Below are positions 53,965 to 63,718 of a DNA stretch of 64,000 nt, piece after piece (positions within the stretch are counted from its first letter, which is position 1; each line of letters opens with the position of its first letter). Source of the DNA: Rhodocaloribacter sp964552015. GTDB lineage: Bacteria; Bacteroidota; Rhodothermia; Rhodothermales; ISCAR-4553. The position numbers were made by a program, and so were the translations under genes. The notes beneath the pieces were generated by a model. It made no database searches, was not told the DNA's origin, and saw only the letters and a list, made by a program, of their open reading frames with translations. Where the stretch lies: contig CAZKFR010000012.1 in assembly GCA_964552015.1 (NCBI GenBank), positions 1-64,000 of the forward strand. Direction: 5' to 3'.

Positions 53965-55728
53965 TTATCGGTCGAAGACATACAGGAGAACGGCCAGGCT
54001 GAGCAGCAGGGTGCTGAGGGGCCAGGGGCCGCCTAGGAGGAGCGACAGGACCCCGCTGATCAGGCACGCTCCGCCTCCGATGCTACCCCGGAGGCCGCGC
54101 AGGGGATCCGGAGGCGGAGCGGCTTCGAGATGATGTTCGGCCCGACGGAAGCCGGCCGCGAGCAGGCGGGGCATCTCCACCATCAGATCCATCACTTCGG
54201 GTGCATTGCGCCACAGGGCATTGGCCAGCGTCGTCGGGCTCACGTGGTCCTTGAAGATCCGGGCAACGTGCTTCCGGGAGAGTTCTGCCACGTCGAGCCG
54301 CGGCGCGAGCGTCCGCCCGACGCCTTCGAAGGTGACCAGGGCCTTCACCATGAGGGTCATCTCGACGGGGAAGTAGACGCGGAAACGCCCGCCCAGACCG
54401 ACCGACTGGAGAATCATCTGCGCGATGCTGAAATCGCCGGTATGACTGTGGACGAGGAAGCGGCGGAGCAGGTCGGCGGCGGCCCGCCGGAAGCCCTGCA
54501 GGTCGCCCCCCTTGCCGACGCGGGCCAGCTCGGTGATGTGGCGCGTGGCCGCCTCGACGTCTCCGTGGACCAGCGCGTGGAAGTAGTAGAGCAGCCGCCG
54601 CCGGGTGCTCTCTTCGAACCGCCCTACCATCCCCAGGTCGATAAACCCGATGCGAACCGGGTCGCCGGGCAGGATGAGCAGGTTGCCCGCATGCAGGTCC
54701 GCATGGAAAAACCCGTCCTGGTACAGCATCTTGATGATGGCCAGCGCACCCAGGTCCAGGATGCGGGCGCGCTCCTCGTCGGAGAGCAGGCGGGTGGCCT
54801 CCGCGCCGGGTTTGAAACCGTCCAGGTACGCCATCGTCAGCACATCCTCGGTGCTCAGGTGACGGTAAATCGTCGGGAACACGATACCGTCGATACCTGC
54901 AAAGTTGGCCGCGAACATCTCGGCGTGGTCCGCTTCATACGTGAAATCAACCTCCTTGACGGTGTAGGCAGCGAATTCCTCGATGATCTGCCGGATCTGG
55001 TACTGCGGGAAGATCCACTGCAGGAAGCGGCCGGCCAGGCGGAGGAGGGTCAGGTCGGAGAGGATCATCTCCCGGATGCCGGGTTTGATGACCTTGAGGA
55101 CGACCCGTTCGCCCGAGGGCAGGCGCGCCGCATGGGCCTGTGCGATGGAGGCCGACCCGAGCGGCACCTCGTCGACTTCCGCAAAGAGGTCGTCGAGCGG
55201 ATGTCCCAGGCTGCGCTCGACGATGCGCCGGACCTCCTCGTAAGGCAGCGCTGGCAGGCGGTCGAAGAGGTTCTGCAACTCACGGGTGATGGGCCGGGGG
55301 AGCAGGTCTTCACGGATGGCCATGATCTGCCCGAACTTGACGAAGGTCGGGCCGAGCATCTCCAGCCGGCGGCGCAGTTGCTGTGGAAAAGGGAGGGAAC
55401 GGACGTCCCGGCGGGCGAAGGGCTTGAGCAGAAACGCGCTCAGCCGGGGGAAAAAGGCACGGAGGCCGCGCCGCCGGTAGGGAGGCAGCGAGCGGACATA
55501 GGCCAGGTTCGCGCCGATGAGCAGGCCCAGGGTGTGGCGGTAGACCTGAAAGAAGCGGCGCACGACGCCCCGGTAGGGGGCCAGCGGATTGATGGAAAAG
55601 GTAAAGCGTGCCGGCTGTTGCTCTGCATCCGGCAAGGCGGGGTCCTCGCCGGTGCCGTTCGCCGGGACCGACTCGGCAGCACCGTGAACGGCAGGCTCGT
55701 GGGAGGAATGGGGATCGAAGACCGGCAT
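53965..55728 (-). CDS. ABC1/UbiB (AarF) family atypical kinase
   Basis: The 587-residue protein carries the family motifs GPTFVKFGQIMAIREDLLP (KxGQ), GSASIAQAHAARLPSGERVV, VLKVIKPGI (the Lys), DGFFHADLHAGNLLIL (HADxHxGN) and RIGFIDLGMVGRFEE. Two membrane helices close the C-terminus (LLSLLLGGPWPLSTLLLSLA). Members support ubiquinone, plastoquinone or menaquinone levels or lipid homeostasis; a menaquinone link would fit this organism but is inference. The protein is anchored in the inner membrane. ATG 55728 is the only start before the FTFSINPLAPYR segment. Confidence 0.93.
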   Translation of the reverse strand: MPVFDPHSSHEPAVHGAAESVPANGTGEDPALPDAEQQPARFTFSINPLAPYRGVVRRFFQVYRHTLGLLIGANLAYVRSLPPYRRRGLRAFFPRLSAFLLKPFARRDVRSLPFPQQLRRRLEMLGPTFVKFGQIMAIREDLLPRPITRELQNLFDRLPALPYEEVRRIVERSLGHPLDDLFAEVDEVPLGSASIAQAHAARLPSGERVVLKVIKPGIREMILSDLTLLRLAGRFLQWIFPQYQIRQIIEEFAAYTVKEVDFTYEADHAEMFAANFAGIDGIVFPTIYRHLSTEDVLTMAYLDGFKPGAEATRLLSDEERARILDLGALAIIKMLYQDGFFHADLHAGNLLILPGDPVRIGFIDLGMVGRFEESTRRRLLYYFHALVHGDVEAATRHITELARVGKGGDLQGFRRAAADLLRRFLVHSHTGDFSIAQMILQSVGLGGRFRVYFPVEMTLMVKALVTFEGVGRTLAPRLDVAELSRKHVARIFKDHVSPTTLANALWRNAPEVMDLMVEMPRLLAAGFRRAEHHLEAAPPPDPLRGLRGSIGGGACLISGVLSLLLGGPWPLSTLLLSLAVLLYVFDR

Positions 55729-55931
55729 GGGGGTGACAACGGCACAGAGAGGCCGTAATATACGCCGTCGTGACGTCTCCGGTGAAGTGAGCAGCCGCAC
55801 TTCGTTCCTTGACGCTGCAAGGTCGACGGGTCGGTGGGATGCTGGTGAAGGTCGTGCCGACGTTTTGTATACTTGGTTCCGGGTCGTCGGCCCTTCTCGA
55901 AATGTCTCAGCCAACCACTCGTTCGCACGCT

Positions 55932-58496
55932 ATGCGCCCGTCGATGTTCTTCGGAGGCCTGCTGGCCTCGTGCCTGTTGATCGTGTTGCCGGTTCGTGCC
56001 CAGGAACTGCCCTTCACCCTGGAGACGCCGCTGCCCGGCGTGACCGGCTACGATCCCGCCATCCCCACGCCGGATGAAGTGATTGGCCATCGGATCGGGA
56101 CGCGGCACACGGAGCCGCATCAGGTCGTGGCGTACTTCCGGGCGGTGGCGGCGGCGAGCGAGCGGGTGGTGCTCGAGGAACACGGGCGTACCTACGAAGG
56201 GCGTCCGCTCATCCACGCCATCGTCACCGCGCCGGCCAACCATGTGCGGCTGGATGCCATCCGTGAGGCCAACCTCCGTCTTTCGGAGGCGCCCGGTTCG
56301 GTCGATGACGCCCTGCTCGCCTCGATGCCGGTCGTCCTCTACCAGGGATATAGTATCCACGGAAACGAAGCCAGCGGCACGGAAGCGGCTGTGCTCTACC
56401 TCTATCACCTGGCGGCCGGGCAGGGGCCGGCGGTGGAGGAAGCCCTCGAGCAGGCGGTCATCCTCCTCGACCCGATGTTCAACCCCGACGGCCGGCATCG
56501 ATTTACGACCTGGGTCAACGGCAATCGGGGGCGGGTGCCCACGGCCGATCCGCAGGACCGTGAGCACAACGAACCCTGGCCGGGGGGGCGGACGAACCAC
56601 TACTGGTTCGATCTCAACCGGGACTGGCTCCCCGCCCAGCATCCGGAGTCGCAGGGTCGGCTCGACCTGTTCCATGCCTGGCGCCCGCAGGTGCTGACGG
56701 ATCATCACGAGATGGGGGGCGATGCCACGTACTTTTTCCAGCCCGGCATCCCGAGCCGGACCAACCCCAACACGCCGCCGCTCAACCAGGAACTCACGGC
56801 CGCCATCGCCGCCTACCATGCGCGGGCCCTCGACCGGATCGGCTCCCTCTACTACACCGAGGAGTCGTTCGATGACTTCTATTATGGCAAGGGGTCGACC
56901 TATCCGGACATCAACGGGGCCGTGGGTATCCTCTTCGAACAGGCCTCGTCCCGGGCGCTCGTGCGGGAGGTGGTGGACGGCACGCTCCACTATGCCTTTA
57001 CCGTGCGGAACCAGTTCGTCACGTCGCTTTCCACCCTCGAGGCCGCCGTGGCGATGCGTGAGCGGCTCCTGCGATATCAGCGGGACTTTTATGCCGGGGC
57101 CGCCGCGTTTGCCCGGGAGCAGCCGGTGAAGGCGTACGTGGTCGGTCTGGCGCCGGGGCGGACGCGGGCCCAGGCGCTGGCAGCCTTGCTGCGCCGGCAT
57201 CGTATCCGGGTCTACGAGCTGGCCCGCGACGTCGAGGCCGGCGGTCATCGCTTCCGGGCCGGAGACGCCTATGTCGTCCCGCTCGACCAGCCTCAGGCCC
57301 GACTGATCAAGGCCGTGATGGAGCGCGTGAATGCGTTCCAGGACTCCCTCTTTTACGATGTTTCGGCCTGGACCCTGCCGCTGGCGTTCGACGTGCCCTA
57401 TGGCGAGGTGCGCCGCGATCCATCCGGGCTACTGGGCCCCGAGGTCACCCGGGTCTCGATGGATGGCGGGCGGCTCGTCGGCGGGCGTTCGGACGTCGCC
57501 TACGTGATGCGCTGGAACCGGTACTTCGCTCCTCGCGCGCTGTATCGATTCCTGGAAGCCGGCATCCGCCCTCGCCTGATGCACGAGCCCTTCACGGCCG
57601 TCGTCGCGGGGAAGGAGGTGGCGTTCGAGCGGGGGGCGGTGGTGGTGCCGGTCGTGCCGCGTGACGGGGCCGAGGTCGAGGTGCAGGCCCTGGTGGAGCG
57701 CGCCGTGGCAGAGGATCACGTCGAGATCTACGCCGTCGATGCGGGGTTGACCCCGGGCGGCCCGGACCTCGGCGGCCCCAGCGGTTCGGTGCTGGAGCAG
57801 CCCCGGATCGCCCTGCTCACGGGGAGCGGCACGTCGTCGTACCAGGTGGGCGAGGCCTGGCATCTGCTCAACGAGCGATTCGGCATCCCGGTGAGTCTGC
57901 TCGATGTGGACGACGTCGGCCGGGCGGATCTGAGCCGGTACAACACGCTGGTCCTGGCGGGAGGCTCGTACGGCCCGCTGCCGGCCGACAAGGTGCGTGC
58001 CTGGGTGCGTGAGGGCGGGCGGCTGGTCGCGCTGGGTAGTGCCGTCGGATGGGCGGTGCGGCAGGAACTGGCCGACCTGGACGAGAAGTCGTTCGACCTG
58101 GATTCGCTCCTGCGCCCGCTGCCCTACGGCGCCATCGACCGGGCACGGGGCGCCCAGGTCATCGGGGGCTCGATCTTCGAGGCACGCCTGGATGGCACCC
58201 ACCCGCTGGCCTACGGCCTGGGACCTACGCTGCCGGTGTTCCGCACCTCCAGCACCTTCTACCAGACCGCGAAGGAGCCCGGGACGAATGTGGCCGTCTA
58301 TACGGACGACCCTGTCCTGAGCGGCTACATCTCGAAGGAACGCCGCGCGCAGGCACCGGGTAGTGCGGCCGTGGTGGCGCGTCGCTACGGCCGGGGCCGG
58401 GTCGTCCTGATCATGGACCAACCCAACTTCCGGGCCTTCTGGTGGGGCAGCAACCGGCTGTTCCTCAACGCCGTGTTCTTCGGCGGTGCCTTCTAG
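55932..58496 (+). CDS. secreted M14-family zinc carboxypeptidase
   Basis: The 854-residue protein has a signal peptide (GGLLASCLLIVLPVRAQEL) and an M14 domain. The zinc ligands are in GYSIHGNEASGTEAA (HxxE), the third His lies near LTDHHEMGGDATYFF, and a catalytic Glu in GAVGILFEQASSRALV. The second half includes a class I glutamine-amidotransferase-like fold region (VLAGGSYGPLPADKV, GGRLVALGSAVGWAVRQEL). This large two-domain form is seen in Bacteroidota/Rhodothermota secreted peptidases. Its end overlaps the PIG-L gene by 4 nt, the two being convergent. Confidence 0.88.
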   Translation: MRPSMFFGGLLASCLLIVLPVRAQELPFTLETPLPGVTGYDPAIPTPDEVIGHRIGTRHTEPHQVVAYFRAVAAASERVVLEEHGRTYEGRPLIHAIVTAPANHVRLDAIREANLRLSEAPGSVDDALLASMPVVLYQGYSIHGNEASGTEAAVLYLYHLAAGQGPAVEEALEQAVILLDPMFNPDGRHRFTTWVNGNRGRVPTADPQDREHNEPWPGGRTNHYWFDLNRDWLPAQHPESQGRLDLFHAWRPQVLTDHHEMGGDATYFFQPGIPSRTNPNTPPLNQELTAAIAAYHARALDRIGSLYYTEESFDDFYYGKGSTYPDINGAVGILFEQASSRALVREVVDGTLHYAFTVRNQFVTSLSTLEAAVAMRERLLRYQRDFYAGAAAFAREQPVKAYVVGLAPGRTRAQALAALLRRHRIRVYELARDVEAGGHRFRAGDAYVVPLDQPQARLIKAVMERVNAFQDSLFYDVSAWTLPLAFDVPYGEVRRDPSGLLGPEVTRVSMDGGRLVGGRSDVAYVMRWNRYFAPRALYRFLEAGIRPRLMHEPFTAVVAGKEVAFERGAVVVPVVPRDGAEVEVQALVERAVAEDHVEIYAVDAGLTPGGPDLGGPSGSVLEQPRIALLTGSGTSSYQVGEAWHLLNERFGIPVSLLDVDDVGRADLSRYNTLVLAGGSYGPLPADKVRAWVREGGRLVALGSAVGWAVRQELADLDEKSFDLDSLLRPLPYGAIDRARGAQVIGGSIFEARLDGTHPLAYGLGPTLPVFRTSSTFYQTAKEPGTNVAVYTDDPVLSGYISKERRAQAPGSAAVVARRYGRGRVVLIMDQPNFRAFWWGSNRLFLNAVFFGGAF

Positions 58497-59407
58497 GGGG
58501 TGTCGGGGGGCGCAAAGGGGAGCGTGGCCGTCGTCAGGTGCTCGAAGAGGGCCTGTGCCCGAGCTTCGGCGTCCGGAGCATTCAGGGCATACAGCCAGAA
58601 CTGCTCCACCTCGCCCCGGTTCATCAACAGCTGCATGGTGCCCTGCGACTTGTGCTCGGCAATGACCCAGTTGACGATGATCTGGTAGGTGAGGCGGTTG
58701 CGAGGGCCGAAGGTACGGGTGCGGTCGAAGGTGAAGGGTGGGCGGTCCTGCCGGATGCGTGAGCGCGGGTAGCCGGGTAGCTCGACGAAGTCGGTCGTGG
58801 TGGTATCGGTGCGGCTGGCGATGAAGCTACCGAGCAGCACCGGGCGTTCCCCGTCGGGCAGCCGGGCCGCGGCTTCGAGCGCCAGGAGCGTAGCCCCCTT
58901 GTGGTGGCCGTGCGTGGTCGGGAGCGGCAGGTGGGTCAGCACGAAGTCGTACCGGCCCTTGCGGAGGATATCGGTGAGCCGGTCGAGGAGCCGTTGCTTG
59001 TCCCAGATGAACGTCAGGACGGTGTCTACGTCCAGCGTGTACTGGTGATCGAGGGCGTCGAGGAAGAAATAATTGCGGAGGCCGAGGATCCGTCCACCGG
59101 CCATGAGTTCCTGCTTGCGGATGGCAGGCAGGTAGTGGCGGGCCACGTGCTCGTCGGTCAGGTCGAGGTGGTACAGGGGCTCTGAAAGACCGGCGTATGT
59201 GTAGCCGCCCGAGCCGTCGGTCACGAGGGCCAGATCGACAGCACCGCCGAGGGCATGGGTGATCTGGTAGACGGTGGCCGCGAAGAGCGCCTCGTCATCC
59301 GGGTGGGCCGTAACGATGAGGACGCGGGGGGGCGCCTGCCGGGCTACGGCAGAGCCGCCGGCCATGAGGGCCAGCAGGAATGACAGCGTAAGCGTACGAA
59401 GTAGCAT
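58493..59407 (-). CDS. secreted PIG-L family deacetylase
   Basis: The 304-residue protein has a signal peptide (LTLSFLLALMAGGSAVARQ) and the zinc motif VLIVTAHPDDEALFAATVYQ. The late His lies in PLPTTHGHHKGATLLALEAA. This is the LmbE/PIG-L deacetylase family, which removes N-acetyl groups from sugar derivatives such as N-acetylglucosamine conjugates. Its substrate in the periplasm or outside is unknown. It faces the M14 carboxypeptidase with a 4-nt convergent overlap. Confidence 0.9.
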   Translation of the reverse strand: MLLRTLTLSFLLALMAGGSAVARQAPPRVLIVTAHPDDEALFAATVYQITHALGGAVDLALVTDGSGGYTYAGLSEPLYHLDLTDEHVARHYLPAIRKQELMAGGRILGLRNYFFLDALDHQYTLDVDTVLTFIWDKQRLLDRLTDILRKGRYDFVLTHLPLPTTHGHHKGATLLALEAAARLPDGERPVLLGSFIASRTDTTTTDFVELPGYPRSRIRQDRPPFTFDRTRTFGPRNRLTYQIIVNWVIAEHKSQGTMQLLMNRGEVEQFWLYALNAPDAEARAQALFEHLTTATLPFAPPDTP

Positions 59408-59600
59408 GTCCGTCGGGGGGGCATAGAGGATGGGATAGGTCGACCCGAAAGGTACGAAACAGGAGAAGAATCCGTCGATCCTGACGGGGTACGTGGGGAT
59501 GACCCGGGGATAGATTTGGTTACGCTGCGCTCCGTGGTGTAACTTCCGACCGGTTCGAGGAGCCGTTGCACGTTATCCCCACCACGACGAAGAGCCACGT

Positions 59601-60689
59601 ATGCGCCCCGATGAGGCACAGCAAGCCAGCGGTAAACGGTTTGCCGCGGACTTGAAGGAAATCCGGGAAAAGCGCGGATGCTCGCTCGAAGCCATCTTCG
59701 AGGAGACCCGGGTACCGATGGGTCTGCTCGAACAGTTCGAGCAGACGGCCCTGCTCGATCATGAGATGTTCAACCGGGTCTATCTCCGTTCCTTTGTGCG
59801 GAGTTATGCCGGGGTCGTCGGCCTGCCCGAAGAGGATGTTCTGGCCGCGCTGGAGGAGGTGTTCGAGGGAAAGTACACCGGACGCCTGGCCGAGACCTTC
59901 CTGGGCCGAAAGCCGGAGGCACCGGATGAGGTGCGCCGGGAAGAGCCGGGTGCGCCGCCCGGCAACGCCGAGGTGACGGAGACACCTGCCGGCGAGGGGT
60001 CGGCCCGGGCCGAAACGCCGAAGGCCCCGCCAGGAGGGGCGAAGAAGCGGGGGACCTCCCGCAAGGCAGAGCCGGAGGCTTCGGAGAAGGCGGGCGGAGC
60101 ATCGCCGGCACGCGCGGAGCAGAACCCTGCGAGACGCCGGGCGCCGGGGAGCATGTCCGCGTCGCCCCCTGCGGCCCGGCCGGCACCGGTCCGTCGGACG
60201 CCTTCCTCACGCCGGCAGCGGGAGGACGAGGCGGGGGCGCTGGCGCTTCGTCTCGTGGCCGGCGCCGCCCTCATCATCATCCTGGGCGCGCTCATCTATT
60301 TCTTCCTCGTGCGGGTGGAGACGGAGCCCGAGGGGTCTTCCACCCCGGCGCCTGTGCCGGCGGACACGGTCGCGGCCGCCGCCGAGGCACCGCCGCCACC
60401 CCCCCCGGTCCTGCCCGACACGATGACCGTTTACCTCGTCGCGGCAGGCGGGCCTCTCGAAGGCATCCGTGTGAAAGTGGATGCCGACGTACGCAGGCCC
60501 TACTGGATCGAACCAGGCGATTCGCTCCGTTTCCGGCCGGCACAGCGCATCGCCATCTGGAACCGGTACCGCACCCCTCGTCTCCGCATCAACCTGGAAG
60601 GTTATGCGTACCCCGTCCCGCCCGGCGATACGCTGATCGTCATCGACCGAGCGACGGTCCAGGCCTTCCTGAACGACCGAGTCCGATAA
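59601..60689 (+). CDS. RodZ-like helix-turn-helix membrane protein
   Basis: The 362-residue protein has an N-terminal HTH (ADLKEIREKRGCSLEAIFEE, then RVPMGLLEQFEQ and RSFVRSYAGVVGL) and a long low-complexity Ala/Pro/Glu linker. One membrane helix lies near residue 215-236 (LRLVAGAALIIILGALIYFF), with a C-terminal domain of about 90 residues (DUF4115-like). This is the RodZ/HTH_25 layout, which links MreB-type cytoskeleton to the cell wall. The C-terminal domain is less certain than the HTH. It is followed by ligA after 25 nt and could be co-transcribed. Confidence 0.82.
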   Translation: MRPDEAQQASGKRFAADLKEIREKRGCSLEAIFEETRVPMGLLEQFEQTALLDHEMFNRVYLRSFVRSYAGVVGLPEEDVLAALEEVFEGKYTGRLAETFLGRKPEAPDEVRREEPGAPPGNAEVTETPAGEGSARAETPKAPPGGAKKRGTSRKAEPEASEKAGGASPARAEQNPARRRAPGSMSASPPAARPAPVRRTPSSRRQREDEAGALALRLVAGAALIIILGALIYFFLVRVETEPEGSSTPAPVPADTVAAAAEAPPPPPPVLPDTMTVYLVAAGGPLEGIRVKVDADVRRPYWIEPGDSLRFRPAQRIAIWNRYRTPRLRINLEGYAYPVPPGDTLIVIDRATVQAFLNDRVR

Positions 60690-60714
60690 GCAGACCGTTG
60701 CTCTCCGCGCGCGT

Positions 60715-62826
60715 ATGAAGCTGATGCAGGCCACCCGGGACGTGCAGACCCGGATCCGTTCCCTCTTCTTCGACAGCCTCGAGCACGACGAGGCGGCGGC
60801 GCTGGCCAAACAACTCCGCGAGGTCCTCGAAGGCCATGCCTATCGCTACTATGTCCTCGACGACCCGGTCATCACCGACGCGGAATATGATGAACTTTTC
60901 CAGGCCCTGGTGCGCCTCGAGACACGGTTTCCGGACCTCAGGACGCCCGACTCCCCGACGCAGCGGGTAGGGGGGGAGCCGCTCGACCGGTTCGAGAAGG
61001 TGCGGCATCCCGTTCCGATGCTTTCGCTTCAGAATGCCTTCGACCCGGATGAGCTGCGCGCCTGGTACGACCGGTGCCGTCGTGGGCTCGCCGCGGCGCT
61101 CGGGGTGGCCGATCCGCCGGCGGTAACCGCCGAACTCAAGATCGACGGCCTGGCGCTGGCCATCACGTACGAGCAGGGGCGCCTGGTGCTGGGCGCCACG
61201 CGCGGCAACGGCGTCGTCGGCGAGAACGTGACGGAGAACGTACGGACGATCCGGGCCATCCCGCTGCGCCTGCCCGCTCGCCCCGACGCGCCGATCCGCG
61301 TGCCGGAGCGGCTGGAGGTGCGGGGCGAGGTCTACATCCGCAAGAGCGACTTCGAGCGGCTCAACGAACGCCTGGCCGCCGCCGGCGAGAAGACTTTCGC
61401 CAACCCTCGCAATGCCGCCGCCGGGAGCCTCCGCCAGCTCGATCCACGCATCACGGCCTCCCGGCCACTCAGCTTCTTCGCCTATGCCATCGGGCCGGTC
61501 GAGGGGGGCGACGTGCCGGCCTCCCAGTATGCCCTGCTGGGCTGGCTGCGCGAGCTCGGCTTCCCGACCAACCCGCACGCCGCCCGTTTCGAGCACGTCG
61601 ACGACCTGCTCGACTTCGTCATGCACTGGACCGAGCACCGCGACAGCCTCGACTACGAGATCGACGGCATCGTCGTCAAGATCGACGATAGGACGTACCA
61701 GGAGGCGCTCGGGGCCATCTCCAACGCGCCCCGCTGGGCCATCGCCTACAAGTTCCCCGCACGCGAGGCCACCACACGCTTGCTCGACATCATCGTAAAC
61801 GTGGGGCGGACCGGGGTCATCAAGCCCGAGGCCGTGCTCGAGCCCGTCGAGATCGGCGGGGTGACCGTCTCGCAGGCGACCCTCCACAACGAAGCGTACA
61901 TCCGCTCGCGCGACATCCGCATCGGAGACCTCGTGATCGTCAAGCGGGCCGGTGACGTGATCCCGCAGGTGATCGGTCCGGTGGTGTCGGCACGGACGGG
62001 CAGCGAGCGCGTCTGGGAGATGCCGGACCGGTGCCCGGCCTGCGGCAATCCGCTGGAACGGCTCCCGGACGAGGCCGACTATTACTGTGTCGCCTCCGAT
62101 TGCCCGGCGCAGTTCATCCGCCTCGTCGAGCATTATGCCAGCCGCGACGCCATGGACATCGAAGGGCTCGGGGCGAAGCTGGCCGTGCAACTCGTCGAGG
62201 CCGGGCTGCTGCACACCCTCGCCGACCTGTACACCCTCACGGCGGACGACCTGCTCGGGCTCGAAGGGTTCGCCGAAAAGAAGGCGATGAACCTGCTGGC
62301 GGCCATCGAAGCGTCCAAGCATCGCCCGCTGGGCCGGCTGCTGTTTGGCCTGGGCATCCGCCATGTCGGCAAGACGGTGGCGGAACTGCTCGTGGCCCGT
62401 TTCGCCTCGATCGACGACCTGGCCGCCGCGACCGTCGACGACCTCGTGGCGATCGACGGCATCGGGGAGAAGATCGCCCGGAGTGTGGTGGACTGGTTCA
62501 CGCTCGCGGACAACCGGGCGCTCGTCGAGCGGCTGCAGGCCCTGGGGGTCAACACGCGGCGCCTGCCCGAGGAGGAGCCGGCGGCTCCGGCATCGTCGGC
62601 GGTGGCGGGCAAGACGTTCGTCCTGACCGGCACCCTGCCGGGGCTGACCCGCAAGGAGGCCGAGGCGTTGATCGTCCGGGCCGGGGGCAAGGTGACGGGC
62701 AGTGTCAGCCGTAAGACGGATTACGTCGTGGCCGGAGAAAACCCCGGCTCGAAGTACGACCGCGCCCGCGAACTGGGCATCCCGATCCTGGATGAAGCCG
62801 GCCTCCGTGCGCTGCTGGGTGGCTGA
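60715..62826 (+). CDS. ligA: NAD-dependent DNA ligase LigA
   Basis: The 703-residue protein has the adenylation Lys in ELKIDGLALAITYEQGRLVL (K142 in KxDG), the OB-fold segment GDVIPQVIGP and a Cys4 zinc finger (CPACGNPLERLP and CVASDCPAQ). It continues with helix-hairpin-helix repeats (GLGIRHVGKTVAELLV; AIDGIGEKIARSVV) and a BRCT domain (AGKTFVLTGTLPGLTRKEAE). All parts of the standard enzyme are there. It seals nicks in replication and repair using NAD. The ATG at 60715 has another ATG three codons on; both give the same fold. Confidence 0.97.
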   Translation: MKLMQATRDVQTRIRSLFFDSLEHDEAAALAKQLREVLEGHAYRYYVLDDPVITDAEYDELFQALVRLETRFPDLRTPDSPTQRVGGEPLDRFEKVRHPVPMLSLQNAFDPDELRAWYDRCRRGLAAALGVADPPAVTAELKIDGLALAITYEQGRLVLGATRGNGVVGENVTENVRTIRAIPLRLPARPDAPIRVPERLEVRGEVYIRKSDFERLNERLAAAGEKTFANPRNAAAGSLRQLDPRITASRPLSFFAYAIGPVEGGDVPASQYALLGWLRELGFPTNPHAARFEHVDDLLDFVMHWTEHRDSLDYEIDGIVVKIDDRTYQEALGAISNAPRWAIAYKFPAREATTRLLDIIVNVGRTGVIKPEAVLEPVEIGGVTVSQATLHNEAYIRSRDIRIGDLVIVKRAGDVIPQVIGPVVSARTGSERVWEMPDRCPACGNPLERLPDEADYYCVASDCPAQFIRLVEHYASRDAMDIEGLGAKLAVQLVEAGLLHTLADLYTLTADDLLGLEGFAEKKAMNLLAAIEASKHRPLGRLLFGLGIRHVGKTVAELLVARFASIDDLAAATVDDLVAIDGIGEKIARSVVDWFTLADNRALVERLQALGVNTRRLPEEEPAAPASSAVAGKTFVLTGTLPGLTRKEAEALIVRAGGKVTGSVSRKTDYVVAGENPGSKYDRARELGIPILDEAGLRALLGG

Positions 62827-62836
62827 CGTCGGAAGC

Positions 62837-63520
62837 TCATCCGTCGAGGAGCGCGAGGAGGGGGGCCGGGTCGGACAGGTCGTCGAGGAGGAGGTCCGGC
62901 TGGAGCGGGGCCAGGTGCTCCCGTCCGAAGCGACCGGTGCACACCGAGACGACACGGACACCGCTGGCCCGGGCACAGTCGATGTCGCGGTCCGTGTCGC
63001 CGATGACGATGACGTCGTCGGGGGCGAAGGGGTGGCCGACGAGGCGGTGGGCCCGGTCGATGGCGATCGGGGGCAGGCGGCGGCGGTCCGGGTGGTCGCT
63101 GCCGAAGGCGCCGAAGGGGAAGAACCGGTCGAGGCCGACGACGCGAAGTTTGGCGTAGGCGAGCGGCTCCAGGTTACCCGTCACCAGCCCGAGGCACACG
63201 TCATGACGGCGGGCGAGCTGCTCGAGCAGCGATCGCACGCCGGGGTACAGGATGAACCGTTCGGGGTGCAACCGCGCTTCGAGCTGGCTCCGGTAGGCCT
63301 CCAGCATGCGCTCGAACATGCCGTTTCGGGTCGCGTCGTACAGGCCGTGGTGTTCGAGGATCTCGCGCAGGATCTGAGGGTCCGTCTTGCCCGAGAAGGT
63401 GATGGCCTCCGTCGAAACCGGCCGCCCGAGGAGGTCGTGCAGCGCCGCTTCGAGGGCTTCGCGCCCGGCACCCTGGATCGTCAGGAGGGTGCCGTCGATG
63501 TCGAAAAGGAGAAGCTTCAT
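62837..63520 (-). CDS. HAD-family hydrolase (phosphoglycolate-phosphatase-like)
   Basis: The 227-residue protein has motif I LLLFDIDGTLLTIQGAGREA, motif II in LGLVTGNLEPLAYAKL and motifs III/IV in VIVIGDTDRDIDCARASGV. This is the HAD phosphatase fold with an alpha-helical cap. The layout is near phosphoglycolate phosphatase (Gph), but the substrate cannot be fixed from sequence. The start at 63520 begins exactly at the first strand. It converges with ligA with 10 nt between stops. Confidence 0.88.
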   Translation of the reverse strand: MKLLLFDIDGTLLTIQGAGREALEAALHDLLGRPVSTEAITFSGKTDPQILREILEHHGLYDATRNGMFERMLEAYRSQLEARLHPERFILYPGVRSLLEQLARRHDVCLGLVTGNLEPLAYAKLRVVGLDRFFPFGAFGSDHPDRRRLPPIAIDRAHRLVGHPFAPDDVIVIGDTDRDIDCARASGVRVVSVCTGRFGREHLAPLQPDLLLDDLSDPAPLLALLDG

Positions 63521-63718
63521 CACAGGTCGGTTTCGTTTTGCCCTAGCCAACGCCGGGGCAGGGGCCGTGCTCCGGCGGTTCCGTTAAGAGCGTGCGAAGG
63601 AGGCGGCCCCGAGGCCGACGTCAGGGCACCTGCCCGGCAGGGCGGGGTGTCTCAATCTGAGAAGGGTACGCTGCTTGTCGGGATGGGGGGAACCCATGAA
63701 AACAGACGGAGCCTTCCC

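Noticed and set aside
54130..55758. 542-codon plus-strand frame opposite the ABC1 kinase gene
   Set aside because: It is antisense to a gene whose kinase motifs are all present; its composition is typical of a shadow frame.
60640..62976. Long minus-strand frame opposite ligA
   Set aside because: It is antisense to all LigA domains and has shadow-like composition with no signal peptide or motif.
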